In this document: positions 34,068 through 43,410 of the stretch, in pieces
Layout: each line of letters begins with the position of its first letter
Numbering within the stretch: the stretch's first letter is position 1
Notes under the pieces: generated by a model
What the model saw: only the letters and a program-made list of their open reading frames with translations
Database searches by the model: none
What the model was told of the DNA's origin: nothing
Translations under genes and position numbers: made by a program
Source: Litorimonas sp964435725
Lineage (GTDB): Bacteria > Pseudomonadota > Alphaproteobacteria > Caulobacterales > Maricaulaceae
Direction of reading: 5' to 3'
Assembly (NCBI GenBank): GCA_964435725.1
Contig: CAYTAJ010000005.1
Span: forward strand, 1 to 59,195
Length of the DNA: 59,195 nucleotides

Positions 34068-36494
34068 TTAAAATTCGTCTTCTTCAGGCAAGAAAATCTC
34101 TCGTTTGCCGCCACTTCCCGCTTCGCTGATCATGCCCTCTTGTTCCATGCGTTCAATAAGGTCGGCGGCGCGGTTATAACCGATGGAAAGCTTGCGTTGA
34201 ATATAACTGGTGGACGCTTTTCTGTCCCGTGCAACAATAGCCACAGCTTGATCAAAAAGGGACCCGCCTTCAGAGCCGCCCCCGGCTTTTTTCGGATCAT
34301 CCGGCGCTTCTTCACGTTCTGTTGTGATGTCTTCGAGATAGCTCGGTGCGCCTTGGGCTTTCACAAATTCGGCGACACGTTCAACCTCGCCATCTGACAC
34401 GAAAGGTCCGTGGAAACGGCGTGGACGCCCCGTACCCATATAGAGCATATCACCATTGCCCAAGAGCTGTTCCGCCCCCTGTTCACCCAAAATGGTCCGA
34501 CTGTCGATTTTAGAGCCGACACGGAAGGACACACGGGTTGGGAAGTTCGCTTTAATCGTACCGGTAATCACATCAACGGATGGGCGTTGCGTCGCCATAA
34601 TCATATGGATGCCCGCCGCCCGTGCCATTTGCGCCAAGCGTTGGACAGAGCCTTCAATATCTTTTTTAGCCACCATCATGAGGTCCGCCATTTCGTCGAT
34701 AATCACAACAATATAGGGCATCGGCTCAAATTCGAGCTCTTCTGTTTCATATTCAGGCTCGCCCGTCTCTTTATTATAGCCTGTCATTGTGGTCTTGGTG
34801 AGCGTCTCGCCATTGGCTTTAAATTCGGCCACTTTTTCATTAAAGCCTGCCATATTGCGGACGCCAATTTTGGACATCTTACGATAGCGGTCTTCCATTT
34901 CCCGTACGGTCCATTTCAGCGCGACAACGGCTTTTTTGGGCTCTGTCACAACAGGGGCGAGCAAATGCGGCGCACCGTCATAGACAGAGAGTTCGAGCAT
35001 TTTCGGGTCGATCATGATGAACTTACATTGCTCAGGCGGCAAAGTGTACATGAGCGATAAAATCATAGAGTTGACCGCAACGGATTTACCGGAACCCGTC
35101 GTACCTGCGACCAATAAATGCGGCATCTTTGCGAGGTCGGCTACAAATGGCGCACCGCCAATATCTTCGCCCATAATTAGAGGCAGTGAAGCCTCTGACT
35201 CTGTGAAGGTACGGGAGGCCAACATATTTTTAAGCCAGACCGTTTCGCGGCGTGTATTGGGCATTTCAATACCCATGGCGTTCCGTCCGGGAACCACCGC
35301 AATACGCGCAGATTGGGCCGACATATTACGAGCAATGTCATCGGCCAAATTAATGACGCGTTGTGATTTTACGCCTGGCGCGGGTTCAAATTCAAACAAG
35401 GTCACGACAGGGCCGGGGCGTACATCGCCCATTTCGCCTTCTATACCATAATCACCCATGACTTGGTGAAGCTGTTGCGAGGACCGCGCCAAAGCCGCTT
35501 GGTCATGCACGGTGGAGCGTGGCGGTGGGGTCTTAAGTAGATCAAGTCCCGGCAAGACAAAATCAGCACCTTCAGGGAAGCTAAATTGCGGTTTTTTAGG
35601 TTTCGGCTTCGCTTTGGCCTTTGGCTTAGATTTTGGTTTCGCTTTGGGCGCCACATAAACAGGCTGAGGTGCGGGTACTGGGGCGGCAGGCTGTGGCGCC
35701 ACCACATCCGGTACATCGCGGAAGAGGTCCGATGTCCCGGCGGGCTGTGCGAGATCGTCGACATAGGCTGTCTTGAAAAGTTTCCGGAAGAGATGCGCAA
35801 GAAATGCAGCCGCACGGTCAATCCAAATGCGGATATAGGCCCAGACCAACCCGGCAGCGTCAACTATATCAATGAGGTCTTTCGCGACAATCCGCATAAA
35901 ACGACCCAGACAGAAAACGGCAATCACAAAGGTCAGTCCAGCAATAATCGTACTCGTGAAGGGTATATTGAAGGGTTCCAATAAGGCTCTTAAATTCAGA
36001 AAAATAAGATCGCCGATCCAACCGCCCAAGCCCGTTGCAAGCGGCCAGTCTTGCGGAATAGGGAAAGCGGAGAGGGTTGCCGTTCCGAAAACAAGCGTTC
36101 CCAAGAAAAGCCCTATACGACGCGCCCGATCAAGACGGTTTTTATAAGGCAAGGGCCTTATAATGGCACGAACACCCGTAAATAATGTCAATCCACCTGC
36201 TAAAACCGCGCCAAGACCAAGAAATTGCATAGCCAGGTTCGCAAAACTGGCCCCTGGTTTACCCATCCAATTATTGGTTCCGCCAATGCCCGCCGTATCC
36301 CCTGTGCTATCGAACGGATTATAGCTGAGAACGGAAAGTAAGATAAAACCTGCAATGGCAATAATAAGCAGTGCTGTCGCCGCCCGACGAAACGGACCAA
36401 TTTGGCCTGCTTCTAGTTCAGCCATCATCGCATGCACGACCTCTGGGTCATACGCCATATCAGCATTGGCAGTGGCAGCAGGCGGTGGCGTCAT
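34068..36494 (-). CDS. ftsK: DNA translocase FtsK
   Basis: An 808-residue FtsK/SpoIIIE translocase that couples chromosome segregation to septation. Four N-terminal membrane segments (about 40-215) lead to a Pro/Lys/Ala-rich linker (about 255-300), the alpha-beta motor with Walker A VAGTTGSGKSVAVNSM and Walker B IVVIIDEMADLMM, and a C-terminal winged-helix gamma domain (SYIQRKLSIGYNRAADLIERME) that reads KOPS sequences. The linker is short compared with E. coli FtsK. A CtrA-type box lies 58 bp upstream, suggesting cell-cycle timing of expression. Confidence 0.96.
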   Translation of the reverse strand: MTPPPAATANADMAYDPEVVHAMMAELEAGQIGPFRRAATALLIIAIAGFILLSVLSYNPFDSTGDTAGIGGTNNWMGKPGASFANLAMQFLGLGAVLAGGLTLFTGVRAIIRPLPYKNRLDRARRIGLFLGTLVFGTATLSAFPIPQDWPLATGLGGWIGDLIFLNLRALLEPFNIPFTSTIIAGLTFVIAVFCLGRFMRIVAKDLIDIVDAAGLVWAYIRIWIDRAAAFLAHLFRKLFKTAYVDDLAQPAGTSDLFRDVPDVVAPQPAAPVPAPQPVYVAPKAKPKSKPKAKAKPKPKKPQFSFPEGADFVLPGLDLLKTPPPRSTVHDQAALARSSQQLHQVMGDYGIEGEMGDVRPGPVVTLFEFEPAPGVKSQRVINLADDIARNMSAQSARIAVVPGRNAMGIEMPNTRRETVWLKNMLASRTFTESEASLPLIMGEDIGGAPFVADLAKMPHLLVAGTTGSGKSVAVNSMILSLMYTLPPEQCKFIMIDPKMLELSVYDGAPHLLAPVVTEPKKAVVALKWTVREMEDRYRKMSKIGVRNMAGFNEKVAEFKANGETLTKTTMTGYNKETGEPEYETEELEFEPMPYIVVIIDEMADLMMVAKKDIEGSVQRLAQMARAAGIHMIMATQRPSVDVITGTIKANFPTRVSFRVGSKIDSRTILGEQGAEQLLGNGDMLYMGTGRPRRFHGPFVSDGEVERVAEFVKAQGAPSYLEDITTEREEAPDDPKKAGGGSEGGSLFDQAVAIVARDRKASTSYIQRKLSIGYNRAADLIERMEQEGMISEAGSGGKREIFLPEEDEF

Positions 36495-36551
36495 AGCGTA
36501 TACATTCCCTCTTTTCTTAAGAGAATGTGAAGGCCGAGGGTAAAGGTCGGG

Positions 36552-36566
36552 TTAAGGACGTCTTAA
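36552..36566. promoter_or_regulatory. CtrA-type box TTAA-N7-TTAA between ftsK and the symporter gene
   Basis: Exact TTAA-GGACGTC-TTAA in the divergent intergenic region, 58 bp from the ftsK start and 109 bp from the symporter start. Control of ftsK is the more natural reading. Confidence 0.55.
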
Positions 36567-36674
36567 AAATTACAGAAATTCGCCTTAAAAGTGATGATTA
36601 AACCCACAGAGCTTTGCTTGCGTCCATGAAAGTTTTGTGGCTAGTGTCTTCAAAACAAACATTCTGGGTTACTT

Positions 36675-37907
36675 ATGTTAGATCGCTTTCATCGCATATC
36701 CTTGCTTTTGCTTGTTGCTGTTGCAGCCGGATTAGCTATCGGACTTTGGTTATTAAATTGGAGCTTCCTCGTTGAACCAATTCACGTCAATAATGTGACC
36801 TTGACGAAATCAGTCGCCGCCCTTGCAAAAGACGCTCTCTTTGTGCCGTTAAAACCCTTAATGTATGCCCTGATCATTATGAGTATCGGGAGCTCTATCG
36901 CGATTTCACGCGGTGGTTTGGGGGCCAAATTTACGCGTGTTTTTGGCTTTTTCCTAGCCTTCTCACTGCTTGGCATGGCCTGTGCCATCATTGCGCTCAT
37001 GCTCTTTCCAAATCTCGATATTGGACTGGCAGACCCCGCAACAGTGTCCGGCGATGGGGCGCTAAAAGACTTACCCTTTGCGATTAAATTATATGGTGTT
37101 TTCACCTCTGAACTCATGATTTCAATTTATGCCGGTTTGTTCTTCGGATTTGCTTTGAAAAAACTCGATCTGGGTCAACAAGCCGATGCAATATCCGATT
37201 TATTCATCAGAGGTTTCCGTAAATTTCTCCAATTCACGATTCCCCTCGCCGTCTTTGGTTCAATCACCCTTGCACTAAACAGCGAAGATAACTTCACCGA
37301 GCTTTTAAAGCTCTTTAAGCTCCTGCTCCCTTACATGGTCGCGATGGGGGCTGTTTGGATTATCATGGTCTTTGTGACGTCATTAATACAAAAACATGGT
37401 GTCGGTTTTGTGCTGCGGGCCATTCTGCCACAAGCTCTTGTCGCCCTTTCAACCAGTAGCTCCATGGCGACTTTAACCGCGACGCGCGAAGCCTGTGACC
37501 AACTCGGCGCGGATGCTGATGAAGCGACGCCTTTTTATACGATTGGCGCGACCATTAATATGGTCGGCACTCTCATTGGCTTATTACTTCTCTCTGTTTA
37601 TGCCATGAAAGCCTTTGGGCTGGATGTAGGTATCGGCGATATGGTTTTCGTCGGTTTCCAATCTTTGGTTTTTGCGACGGCCGCCGCAGGGACACCGTCT
37701 GCCTCCGTCGTCTTGCTCCAAGACATTTTGGTAAGCCAAGGCGTCTCAGCGGAATATGCGACCTATGTGACTGCGCTTATTATCACGGTCGATACGCTGA
37801 TTTTAGACCGCCTTCGCACTGTGTTGAATACACAGTCTGATTCAATGAGTACCGCAAATGGTCTTAAAATTTACTATCGCACGCCCAAGACTTTGGTCGA
37901 AAATTAA
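36675..37907 (+). CDS. Dicarboxylate/amino acid:cation symporter (DAACS/GltP family)
   Basis: A 410-residue sodium- or proton-coupled transporter with about eight hydrophobic segments and two re-entrant regions. The first hairpin tip is seen as ALSTSSSMATLTATREA, and the second as AAAGTPSASVVLL. Substrates of the family are glutamate, aspartate, C4-dicarboxylates or neutral amino acids; the second tip and the TVDTLILDRLRTVLN segment differ from the standard GltP pattern, so the substrate is uncertain. It precedes an exported M20 amidohydrolase by 14 bp, suggesting uptake of an amino acid released from an N-acylated precursor. Confidence 0.85.
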   Translation: MLDRFHRISLLLLVAVAAGLAIGLWLLNWSFLVEPIHVNNVTLTKSVAALAKDALFVPLKPLMYALIIMSIGSSIAISRGGLGAKFTRVFGFFLAFSLLGMACAIIALMLFPNLDIGLADPATVSGDGALKDLPFAIKLYGVFTSELMISIYAGLFFGFALKKLDLGQQADAISDLFIRGFRKFLQFTIPLAVFGSITLALNSEDNFTELLKLFKLLLPYMVAMGAVWIIMVFVTSLIQKHGVGFVLRAILPQALVALSTSSSMATLTATREACDQLGADADEATPFYTIGATINMVGTLIGLLLLSVYAMKAFGLDVGIGDMVFVGFQSLVFATAAAGTPSASVVLLQDILVSQGVSAEYATYVTALIITVDTLILDRLRTVLNTQSDSMSTANGLKIYYRTPKTLVEN

Positions 37908-37921
37908 GTCGGAGCCATCCT

Positions 37922-39229
37922 ATGAAATATATTCTACCGACCTTATTGGCCGCAACTTGCCTCAGCGCTCCGTCAATCAGTTTTGCAGATGACGCACTGC
38001 GTAAAGACATTGCCACCGATTATAAAAACAACCTCGAATCTCTCTTTACGCATTTTCACAAAAACCCTGAACTTTCTTTTCGGGAAACTAAAACGGCGGC
38101 ACGGATTGCCAAAGAATTAAAAGCGCTGGGATATGACGTCACGGAAGGTATTGGCCGCACCGGCGTCGTCGCCGTTATGGAGAATGGAGAGGGCCCGACT
38201 GTCTTAATCCGCGCGGATATGGACGGCTTGCCTGTTAAAGAAGATAGCGGACTGTCTTATGCCTCAACCGCCAAACAAAAAGACCTTCTCGGGGAAGACC
38301 GCCATGTCATGCATGCCTGTGGTCATGATGTTCACATCACATCTTTGATTGGAACAGCCCGTCAAATGGCAGCACGAAAAGACAACTGGTCGGGGACAAT
38401 CGTTTTAATCGCGCAACCCGCGGAAGAGCTGATTTCAGGGGCTCGGAAAATGCTGGAGGATGGCCTTTATACTAAATTTCCAAAACCCGATTATGCTCTC
38501 GCCTTTCACGTAAGCGCACAAATGCCGACGGGTAAAATCGCGGTCCCAAATGACATCGCTTATTCAAGTTCTGACAGTGTTGATATTACAGTCCGCGGGG
38601 TCGGCGCGCATGGGGCCTCTCCGCATAAAGGCATTGATCCGGTTCTGGTCGCTTCACAAATTGTGGTTACTTTGCAATCTGTTGTGTCTCGTTCAATTGC
38701 GCCTTTAGAAGCCGGTGTCATTACAGTTGGATCCATTCACGGCGGCACAAAACATAACATCATAGGAGACCGTGTGCATATGGAACTCACGGTGCGATCT
38801 AATAATCCTGAAGTCAGAGAACAATTACTCGATGGTATAGACCGCGTCGCAGAAGGCGTGGCGCGCTCGCTTAATGTACCTGAAGACTTACTGCCTATTG
38901 TTAAACGCTCTCCAACGCAGACAACACCACCTACTATAAATGATTCTGCCACAGCCACGCGCCTGCGCGCGACATTCCAAGATAGGTTTGGTGATGACAT
39001 TCTGTGGGATGTGCCGCGTCAAGGCATGGGAGCCGAAGATTTTGCTTATTTCGTTACCCCTGAATTAGGCGTCAAAGGGGTTTATTTCGGTATTGGCGGA
39101 ACGAAGCCCGAAGATGTCGCCACTGCGCCCTCCCACCACTCACCCTTTTTCAAGGTTGAGCCTGAGCCCTCCATCAAGCTCGGCACAGAAGCGATGGTCA
39201 TTGGGGCGTTGGAACTCTTGAATAAATAG
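37922..39229 (+). CDS. Exported M20 family amidohydrolase (hippurate hydrolase-like)
   Basis: A 435-residue M20D amidohydrolase with a signal peptide ending SISFAD near residue 23, so it acts in the periplasm. Metal-binding and catalytic residues are visible: HACGHDVHITSL, QPAEELISGARKML (general base Glu), FHVSAQMPTG, GVGAHGASPHKGIDPV (lid His) and the C-terminal HHSPFF. Family members release amino acids from N-acyl conjugates such as hippurate, or act on indole-acetyl amino acids. With the symporter just upstream it forms a likely hydrolyse-and-import pair. Confidence 0.87.
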   Translation: MKYILPTLLAATCLSAPSISFADDALRKDIATDYKNNLESLFTHFHKNPELSFRETKTAARIAKELKALGYDVTEGIGRTGVVAVMENGEGPTVLIRADMDGLPVKEDSGLSYASTAKQKDLLGEDRHVMHACGHDVHITSLIGTARQMAARKDNWSGTIVLIAQPAEELISGARKMLEDGLYTKFPKPDYALAFHVSAQMPTGKIAVPNDIAYSSSDSVDITVRGVGAHGASPHKGIDPVLVASQIVVTLQSVVSRSIAPLEAGVITVGSIHGGTKHNIIGDRVHMELTVRSNNPEVREQLLDGIDRVAEGVARSLNVPEDLLPIVKRSPTQTTPPTINDSATATRLRATFQDRFGDDILWDVPRQGMGAEDFAYFVTPELGVKGVYFGIGGTKPEDVATAPSHHSPFFKVEPEPSIKLGTEAMVIGALELLNK

Positions 39230-39272
39230 GTATCTCAAGAAAACCATAATTCCCCTATAACGGGCGTATGAT

Positions 39273-39296
39273 TGACGATTGATATTTTGATCGTCA
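39273..39296. promoter_or_regulatory. Inverted repeat TGACGAT-N10-ATCGTCA
   Basis: Perfect 7-base arms with a 10-base AT-rich spacer, 30 bp upstream of the gene at 39327. It is either an operator or a weak terminator of the symporter-amidohydrolase unit. Confidence 0.35.
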
Positions 39297-39326
39297 CTTT
39301 AGCGTCTGATTATAAAAGGGTGTGAA

Positions 39327-40379
39327 ATGCGTCGTATTTATTGTTTAGTTTTAGCGATATTTTTGAGCTTCGGCATAATGATGGCGGATGGTCTTGCAAA
39401 AACAAAGACAAGCCCGGATGTGCCCATCACCCAGATTGAGTTTGTAGGCGGGAAATTGGTTCAAGAGAATTGGGGCCAAGGTCTCTGGGTTGAATATGAC
39501 TTTCGCGGCACGCGACGTTATGAGTTTTTAAAAACGGGTTTTGATGACGATATCCTGACGCTCAAAGGTACGAAAGGTGATGTCACCTTAGTTATCGATA
39601 TTCCGGCGAAAACAATTTCTGGCAAGTGGCCCGGTTTTCCTATGCAAAAGCTCTATGATGTTACTCGCGTTACCTACCTCTCTTCGACAAAACAGCCACG
39701 ATTAGAAGAGGTCGTCCCGAATACTATACCGCCGGAGAAAAAGGCGCCAACCGCAACACCGCCTAAAAAAGAAGAGACGCTCTCAACTGATACGCTGTCT
39801 ATTACCCATTATAAGAATGGTAGTTTTTACAAAATTGATGAGACAGAATGGCGCGAAGAAAATGATGAAGGCACCATCTTCCGCTTCCGAAATATTGGCT
39901 CTGATGCACAATCGCTTTTCCTTTACGATATCGGCCGCGAGATTTTAATTGAGTTGGATATAAAAGACCAAATGGCCCGCATCAGCCATAGCGGAGAAAA
40001 ACTACAAGACCTTTATCAGCTCACTGACTTAATTTCAGACGATAGGACAATCATTTCATTGCCTTCGCCGAAGCCTCCTTTAACCCCTATTCCGAATAAA
40101 GACGGTCAAATGAATGCTGCGGAGAAAGCCGATTGTTTAACCAAAGGCGGGTTTATCGAACGCGCGGGCATGTTGGGCTTTGAACGTTGTACCATACGTT
40201 ACAGTGATGGCGGTAATATCTGTATTGATAGCTCCAATTGCGAAGGCAAATGCTTGGCCAGTGTTGAAGGCGCGCAAAACAAAGCGGTCAGCGGACAATG
40301 CCAAGCAACAGATAATCCCTTTGGCTGCTACGCCGAAGTCATTGCCGGCACGACAGGCCCTGCGCTTTGCGTCGATTAA
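39327..40379 (+). CDS. Secreted protein with duplicated N-terminal domain and Cys-rich C-terminal domain
   Basis: A 350-residue exported protein (signal peptide MRRIYCLVLAIFLSFGIMMA). Two similar domains are visible: residues about 30-115, with EFVGGKL, WVEYDFRGTRRYEF, VTLVIDIPAKTISG and KLYDVTRV, and about 150-235, with WREENDEGTIFRFR, ILIELDIKDQMARIS and DLYQLTDL, joined by a Pro/Lys linker. The C-terminal 85 residues hold eight cysteines (ADCLTKGG, FERCTI, NICIDSSNCEGKCLA, GQCQA, FGCYAEV, LCVD), a compact disulfide-rich module. I do not recognise an assigned function. The following gene encodes a C39-like lipoprotein. Confidence 0.65.
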   Translation: MRRIYCLVLAIFLSFGIMMADGLAKTKTSPDVPITQIEFVGGKLVQENWGQGLWVEYDFRGTRRYEFLKTGFDDDILTLKGTKGDVTLVIDIPAKTISGKWPGFPMQKLYDVTRVTYLSSTKQPRLEEVVPNTIPPEKKAPTATPPKKEETLSTDTLSITHYKNGSFYKIDETEWREENDEGTIFRFRNIGSDAQSLFLYDIGREILIELDIKDQMARISHSGEKLQDLYQLTDLISDDRTIISLPSPKPPLTPIPNKDGQMNAAEKADCLTKGGFIERAGMLGFERCTIRYSDGGNICIDSSNCEGKCLASVEGAQNKAVSGQCQATDNPFGCYAEVIAGTTGPALCVD

Positions 40380-40467
40380 CAGTGTGTCAGCGTCCATAAT
40401 GTCGCACTCACAGATTTGTTATGACGGCCTAACGGGATTTTAAACCCTCTCAGTTAGAGGCCTCCTC

Positions 40468-41073
40468 ATGAGGTTGGGTATCATCATATTTATCGCGCTT
40501 GTTCTAACGGCCTGTTCTTCATCGCCATCGACAATGTCGAAAGGGCAAGGGGCCTATAGTCAGATAGACAAACGGAGTGGCGGGCAAACACGCTTACCCG
40601 ATCACGTGGCCTTCTATCAAAAAGATAAACGCTGGGGTCACGAAAAACTTGGACGTACCAATGATACGCTGGCCTCCGATGGTTGCCTTGTTACCGCTGC
40701 GGCTATGGCTTTGGCCAATCTCGGATTTCAAACAAATCCATCAGACCTGAACAAGCGCCTGACCCATACAGATAGCTTCACATCAAGGGGGTGGCTCATT
40801 TGGGATGGCATCCGCCGCGTAACAGGCGGAAAAGCCAAAGCCCGTTTCTATAAAAGCGTTGATATCGGGAAAATCGATCAATGTATGACGGACGGCTATT
40901 ACCCCCTGGTACAGTTTTACCTGCCCAATGGGCGGTCGCATTGGGCCATGATTTTAGATCGCTCAGAAAAAGGGTTTCATATGCGTGATCCTTTACGCAA
41001 GGCGAATTCACCGCTTATCTTCCCACATCGGGTTGAAAAATTTCGGTCTCTGAGGTGTGTGGGTTTGGCTTAA
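40468..41073 (+). CDS. C39-like cysteine peptidase-fold lipoprotein
   Basis: A 201-residue lipoprotein (lipobox VLTAC, Cys16). The mature domain has the pattern of the peptidase C39-like fold: HVAFYQKDKRWGHEKLG, a Cys in SDGCLVTAAAMALANLGF (papain-like nucleophile position), SHWAMILDR (His) and FHMRDP (Asp). The three are in the right order for a Cys-His-Asp triad. The domain is used for peptide or isopeptide cleavage and for bacteriocin processing, but stand-alone lipoprotein members are uncharacterised. It overlaps the convergent membrane gene by 4 bp. Confidence 0.7.
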   Translation: MRLGIIIFIALVLTACSSSPSTMSKGQGAYSQIDKRSGGQTRLPDHVAFYQKDKRWGHEKLGRTNDTLASDGCLVTAAAMALANLGFQTNPSDLNKRLTHTDSFTSRGWLIWDGIRRVTGGKAKARFYKSVDIGKIDQCMTDGYYPLVQFYLPNGRSHWAMILDRSEKGFHMRDPLRKANSPLIFPHRVEKFRSLRCVGLA

Positions 41074-41570
41074 AAAGCGAGCGCTAATTGGGCTCCTAGA
41101 GAGAGTAATATCAAAAGTAAGGTGCGGTGCAAAAACCGTAATCGCTTCTTATTTTTGTAAAGTGTTGAATAAATTAAATAGGCTCCCAGACTCGCTATTA
41201 TAACGATAAAAAATATAGCTGGGAGATTTTTGGACAGGCTCGCAAGCGGTTCCACAAAACCGTATAAAAGCATGGCCACTAAAATGACGAAAAGTCTTGG
41301 AACAGAAATAAAAACCACCGCCAAAACTTTTAAGAGGAAGTTGTCACAGTTACCAATTTCAATAATACCGAAAATTGATCCATATAAGCCGCACGGCTTA
41401 CAGTTCTCATAAGTTGCGGAATTACCTACCGGCGGATCATTACAAAAAGGGCCCACATAGCCAAGCTCCATCAGAATAAATCCGAGTATGCCGCCAAGAA
41501 CTAAATAGGTTAAAAAACCCATCCAAATTATTGTCGCCCATTTTGCAATATTTGATTTAACTCCATCCAT
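41070..41570 (-). CDS. Hypothetical polytopic membrane protein (166 aa)
   Basis: Four hydrophobic segments (about 11-33, 70-105, 115-130, 143-165) are visible, with a cysteine-containing loop (FCNDPP, ENCKPCGLYG) likely outside the membrane after the first. No family recognised. AT-rich relative to its neighbours. It is convergent with, and overlaps by 4 bp, the C39-like lipoprotein gene. Confidence 0.5.
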   Translation of the reverse strand: MDGVKSNIAKWATIIWMGFLTYLVLGGILGFILMELGYVGPFCNDPPVGNSATYENCKPCGLYGSIFGIIEIGNCDNFLLKVLAVVFISVPRLFVILVAMLLYGFVEPLASLSKNLPAIFFIVIIASLGAYLIYSTLYKNKKRLRFLHRTLLLILLSLGAQLALAF

Positions 41571-41690
41571 AAATGATCTCGTGAAATTTTATTGAGGCTT
41601 CTTTATGACAACCACCATAAGAATTTGATAAAAGTTCTTGATTTGTTCTATCTCTTCTGCTTTGCTTAAAGCTGAAAGAGGAGGCAACAC

Positions 41691-43277
41691 ATGGTTGCAC
41701 GCATACAAACGGTCGCCTTTGAAGGCGCAGAGGCGCGCCGCGTGGATGTTCAGGTGCAAGTGACCTCTTCGGCTAAACCCGTTTTTACCATTGTCGGGCT
41801 CGCAGACAAAGCCGTAGCTGAATCCCGCGAACGTGTAAGAGCAGCCTTTGCTTCAATCGGGCTCTACTTACCCGGAAAGCGCGTCACAATTAATTTGGCC
41901 CCTGCGGACCTCCCCAAAGAAGGCGCGCATTATGACTTACCGATTGCACTGGGCCTCATGGCGGCTCTGGGCTCAATCCCGGCGGATGCCATTGAGGATT
42001 ATTTCGCCATTGGCGAATTGGCGCTGGACGGGACGATTGCCTCTGTGCCCGGCGCACTCCCGGCCGCCGTCTTAGCCAATACGCATAATTTCGGTTTGAT
42101 TTGTCCCGGCGCCAACGGGGCCGAAGCCGCTTGGGCCGGCGACCTGCCACTGCTTGCCCCGCAAACCCTCGTACAGCTCTTAAATCATTTTAAAGGGACG
42201 CAAATTTTATCACGCCCGGAACCGGGACAAATGCTTGATGGCGCGAGCCCTTTGGATATGCGCGATGTGCGCGGACAAGAAACCGCCAAACGTGCGCTCG
42301 AAGTCGCAGCTGCAGGCGGTCATAACCTGTTGATGGTCGGCCCACCGGGATCGGGTAAATCCATGTTAGCCGCACGGCTGCCCGGGCTCTTACCCCCTTT
42401 GACGGCCAGTGAACTCTTAGATGTCTCAATGGTGCATTCTGTGGCTGGTCTGTTGGATCGCGGACAACTCTCTCGCGCCCGTCCTTTCAGATCACCTCAT
42501 CATTCAGCTTCAATGGCGGCCATGGTCGGTGGTGGAAATAAAGCCAAGCCGGGTGAGGCCTCTTTAGCGCATCGCGGTGTGTTATTCTTAGACGAGCTCC
42601 CAGAATTTACGCCAACCGTTCTCGATAGTCTTCGTCAGCCTTTGGAAACCGGTGAGATATCCGTTGCCCGCGTGAATGCGCATGTGCGTTATCCTGCGCG
42701 GTTCCAATTGATCGCGGCCATGAATCCCTGCCGTTGTGGCACGGGCGGCGCCGATGGGATTGCCTGTCGTCGCGGCGCGCGTTGCGCAGCGGATTATCAA
42801 GCCCGTATTTCCGGCCCCTTTATGGACAGGATTGATATTCAAATCGATGTCCCGGCAGTGACTCCCGCCGACCTTGCCCTCCCCCCTGCAAAAGAAGGCA
42901 CAGCTGAAATTGCAGCACGTGTGGCGCGCGCAAGAGAGATGCAGATGGACCGAAATGGCGGTGTGACCAATGCTGAACTCCCGCAAGACCGTCTGGATCA
43001 TGTGGCAGAGCCGGATGCAGACGGGCGTAAGCTCTTAATCCAAGCCGCAGAAACATTGGGCTTGACAGCGCGCGGATACCACCGTGTCTTACGCGTCGCC
43101 AGAACACTCGCAGACCTTGCCGGCTCAGAGAGCATTCATCGTCTTCATATTGCAGAAAGCTTATCCCATAGGCGGGCGCGAAAAGGTCTGATAAACACGT
43201 CAGGCTCGATGGCACAAAAGCCTCACATGGGTGGCGCATCACTCAGCAGGTCTCGAAAAAACCCGTTTTATTCTTAA
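41691..43277 (+). CDS. comM: YifB/ComM family Mg chelatase-like AAA+ ATPase
   Basis: A 528-residue AAA+ helicase-type ATPase; ComM promotes branch migration during natural transformation in competent bacteria and is found widely in others. ATG 41691 follows a strong ribosome-binding site (AGAGGAGG). The N-terminal ChlI-like domain (VGLADKAVAESRERVRAAF, INLAPADLPKEGAHYDLPIAL) precedes Walker A GPPGSGKSML (about 217-226), Walker B GVLFLDELPEF, and a Cys-rich element (NPCRCG, CRRGARC) before sensor residues. The length is standard. Confidence 0.93.
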   Translation: MVARIQTVAFEGAEARRVDVQVQVTSSAKPVFTIVGLADKAVAESRERVRAAFASIGLYLPGKRVTINLAPADLPKEGAHYDLPIALGLMAALGSIPADAIEDYFAIGELALDGTIASVPGALPAAVLANTHNFGLICPGANGAEAAWAGDLPLLAPQTLVQLLNHFKGTQILSRPEPGQMLDGASPLDMRDVRGQETAKRALEVAAAGGHNLLMVGPPGSGKSMLAARLPGLLPPLTASELLDVSMVHSVAGLLDRGQLSRARPFRSPHHSASMAAMVGGGNKAKPGEASLAHRGVLFLDELPEFTPTVLDSLRQPLETGEISVARVNAHVRYPARFQLIAAMNPCRCGTGGADGIACRRGARCAADYQARISGPFMDRIDIQIDVPAVTPADLALPPAKEGTAEIAARVARAREMQMDRNGGVTNAELPQDRLDHVAEPDADGRKLLIQAAETLGLTARGYHRVLRVARTLADLAGSESIHRLHIAESLSHRRARKGLINTSGSMAQKPHMGGASLSRSRKNPFYS

Positions 43278-43410
43278 TTTTGGTACCTATCCGACTGTAA
43301 GAAAATTTCACAAAAACCTAACTTTTCCAGATTTGGTAAGACATTTTTTAGATTAAACCTTCACTTTCCGTCTGAATTTTTGACTCATTTTGAGTCGTAA
43401 AGGATGGATT

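Noticed and set aside
34410..35060. 216-codon open frame on the plus strand opposite ftsK
   Set aside because: His/Arg/Phe-rich shadow of a strongly conserved FtsK motor domain.
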